Positions 63,309-64,000 of a stretch of DNA of 64,000 nt are shown here, piece after piece. The notes under the pieces are model-generated. The model was not told the DNA's origin, searched no databases, and worked only from the letters and a program-made list of their open reading frames with translations. Position numbers and translations under genes: made by a program. The DNA comes from Cohnella faecalis (GTDB taxonomy: Bacteria > Bacillota > Bacilli > Paenibacillales > Paenibacillaceae): positions 299,240-363,239 of the forward strand of contig NZ_QXJM01000023.1 of NCBI RefSeq assembly GCF_003570905.1, read 5' to 3'. The stretch's first letter is position 1, and each line of letters begins with the position of its first letter.

Positions 63309-64000
63309 TTATTTTGCGCTTCGGTGTAACCCTTTCTTTTGTGAAAAGACAGTGAGCGGTAGCGCTGGGCAAGCTTGCCGATTGTAGAACCCGACAGAGC
63401 GGAGGGGCTGGTCGAGAGACTTTTGTTAAGCGCGCTTTTGAGACGGGCTTTCCGGGGTTAGCGGAATAGACGTAATTTCCGTATGTCTCAAATTCGAAAA
63501 AAGCCGAACTGTTTTTTTCGATTAATGCTTCTCAGAATGGCTTTATACCACTTCGTTCCGTGTTTCGCTTCGATTTTGTTCTTGAGCGATCTCAGCTTCG
63601 TTTTGTCGAACAACATGTAGTGCGTCACGAAGAAACGGGGACGCGGGCTTTTTTTCCGAGCAGCTTGCGGTAGGTGACGAAATATTCGGGCTGGCTCCAG
63701 CTTCGGCAATAGAACAGATGCTTTCCGTCGGCGTAAAACCGGTGCGGCCGGATCAGCACGGTATCGGCGTCAACAACCAAGAAGTGCCGCTGCGTCGCAA
63801 TGGAACTGCTGCCGAGCTTCACAGCTGCTGGTACAACCAACCGGATCTCTCCCACCGTTTGGAACGGTAGGCTATTTGATTTTTTCGCAGGGGAAGAACC
63901 GTACTTTCATGAGTGAAGACACAGCCTTTGCGATGGCAGACGGCTTTGATTTTGGGGCTGTTCGGGCCACGACGAAATACGGCCGATAGGATGCCGCACG
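63309..64000 (-). pseudogene. Second copy of the DUF6492-like gene in the inverted arm, partial
   Basis: Minus-strand duplicate of 60079-60775, broken by several single-base differences and cut by the window edge. RHFLVVDADTVLIRPHRFYA and THYMLFDKTKLRSLKNKIEA can still be read. Confidence 0.75.

Larger units (their letters stand above)
62050..64000 (-). repeat. Right arm of the giant inverted repeat, running off the window
   Basis: Reverse complement of 60079-62030. It is still matching at the last base of the window (CGTGCGGCATCC on the minus strand equals 60079 onwards), so the true length is unknown. Confidence 0.95.

Noticed and set aside
62509..64000. Second genuine set of ATP-grasp and DUF6492 genes
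   Set aside because: It matches the reverse complement of 60079-61578 through genes, spacer and centre alike, with error-like indels, so duplication by assembly or read fold-back is more likely.

Overview
The window reads as a chromosomal contig from a Gram-positive endospore former of the Paenibacillaceae (Paenibacillus/Cohnella-like). This rests on content: three secreted proteins with copper-amine-oxidase-N 'stalk' domains, a YesM/YesN-type two-component pair beside a sugar ABC importer, an XerS-like recombinase, class Ib ribonucleotide reductase, a YheC/D-type ATP-grasp protein and frequent TTG starts with strong Shine-Dalgarno sequences. No closer assignment is possible from the sequence alone.

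Layout. 0-5 kb: OmpR/EnvZ-type two-component pair, ABC exporter, HD hydrolase, GNAT acetyltransferase. 5-8 kb: a repeat-filled spacer, a stalk-domain/GH18 protein and a DUF3990 gene overlapping a small partner (possible toxin-antitoxin-like pair). 8-13.5 kb: Fur-box-controlled iron-siderophore locus (AraC/binding-protein fusion regulator, lipoprotein, stalk-binding-protein fusion, two FecCD permeases, no ATPase). 13.7-17.4 kb: nrdI-nrdE-nrdF behind a promoter overlapped by a probable NrdR box. 17.4-21.6 kb: repeat array, XerS-like recombinase, fumarase, secreted DUF3298-like/stalk protein. 21.7-35.4 kb: one long envelope-associated operon (membrane GATase-like protein, ABC-2 ATPase and permease, coiled-coil protein, MoxR, DUF58, two VWA membrane proteins, thiamine-binding protein, small membrane protein). 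35.5-44.7 kb: YesN/YesM regulators and a sugar import/catabolism operon (binding protein, two permeases, NanA/DapA-family lyase, SDR dehydrogenase, YhcH family).

44.7-56.8 kb is an AT-rich accessory region with a broken IS110-type element, gene remnants, dispersed short repeats and several defence-like genes: a SEC-C protein with a GIY-YIG-like segment, an AbiJ/HEPN-like protein with a small partner, and a tight two-gene cassette of a CD-NTase-fold nucleotidyltransferase plus a DUF6602/PD-(D/E)XK-like protein. That cassette is my best candidate for an under-described system. 57-61.6 kb: CNNM/CBS protein, ManC-like nucleotidyltransferase, DUF6492 protein and ATP-grasp protein.

Two quality points matter. 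At least ten reading-frame breaks are each repaired by a single-base change, mostly in G/C runs. From about 62.04 kb to the window end the sequence is an inverted copy of 60.08-62.04 kb, which looks like a fold-back chimera at a contig end. The two sequence families between genes at 5.1-5.4, 17.4-17.6 and 58.4-58.6 kb are structured dispersed repeats worth genome-wide study.
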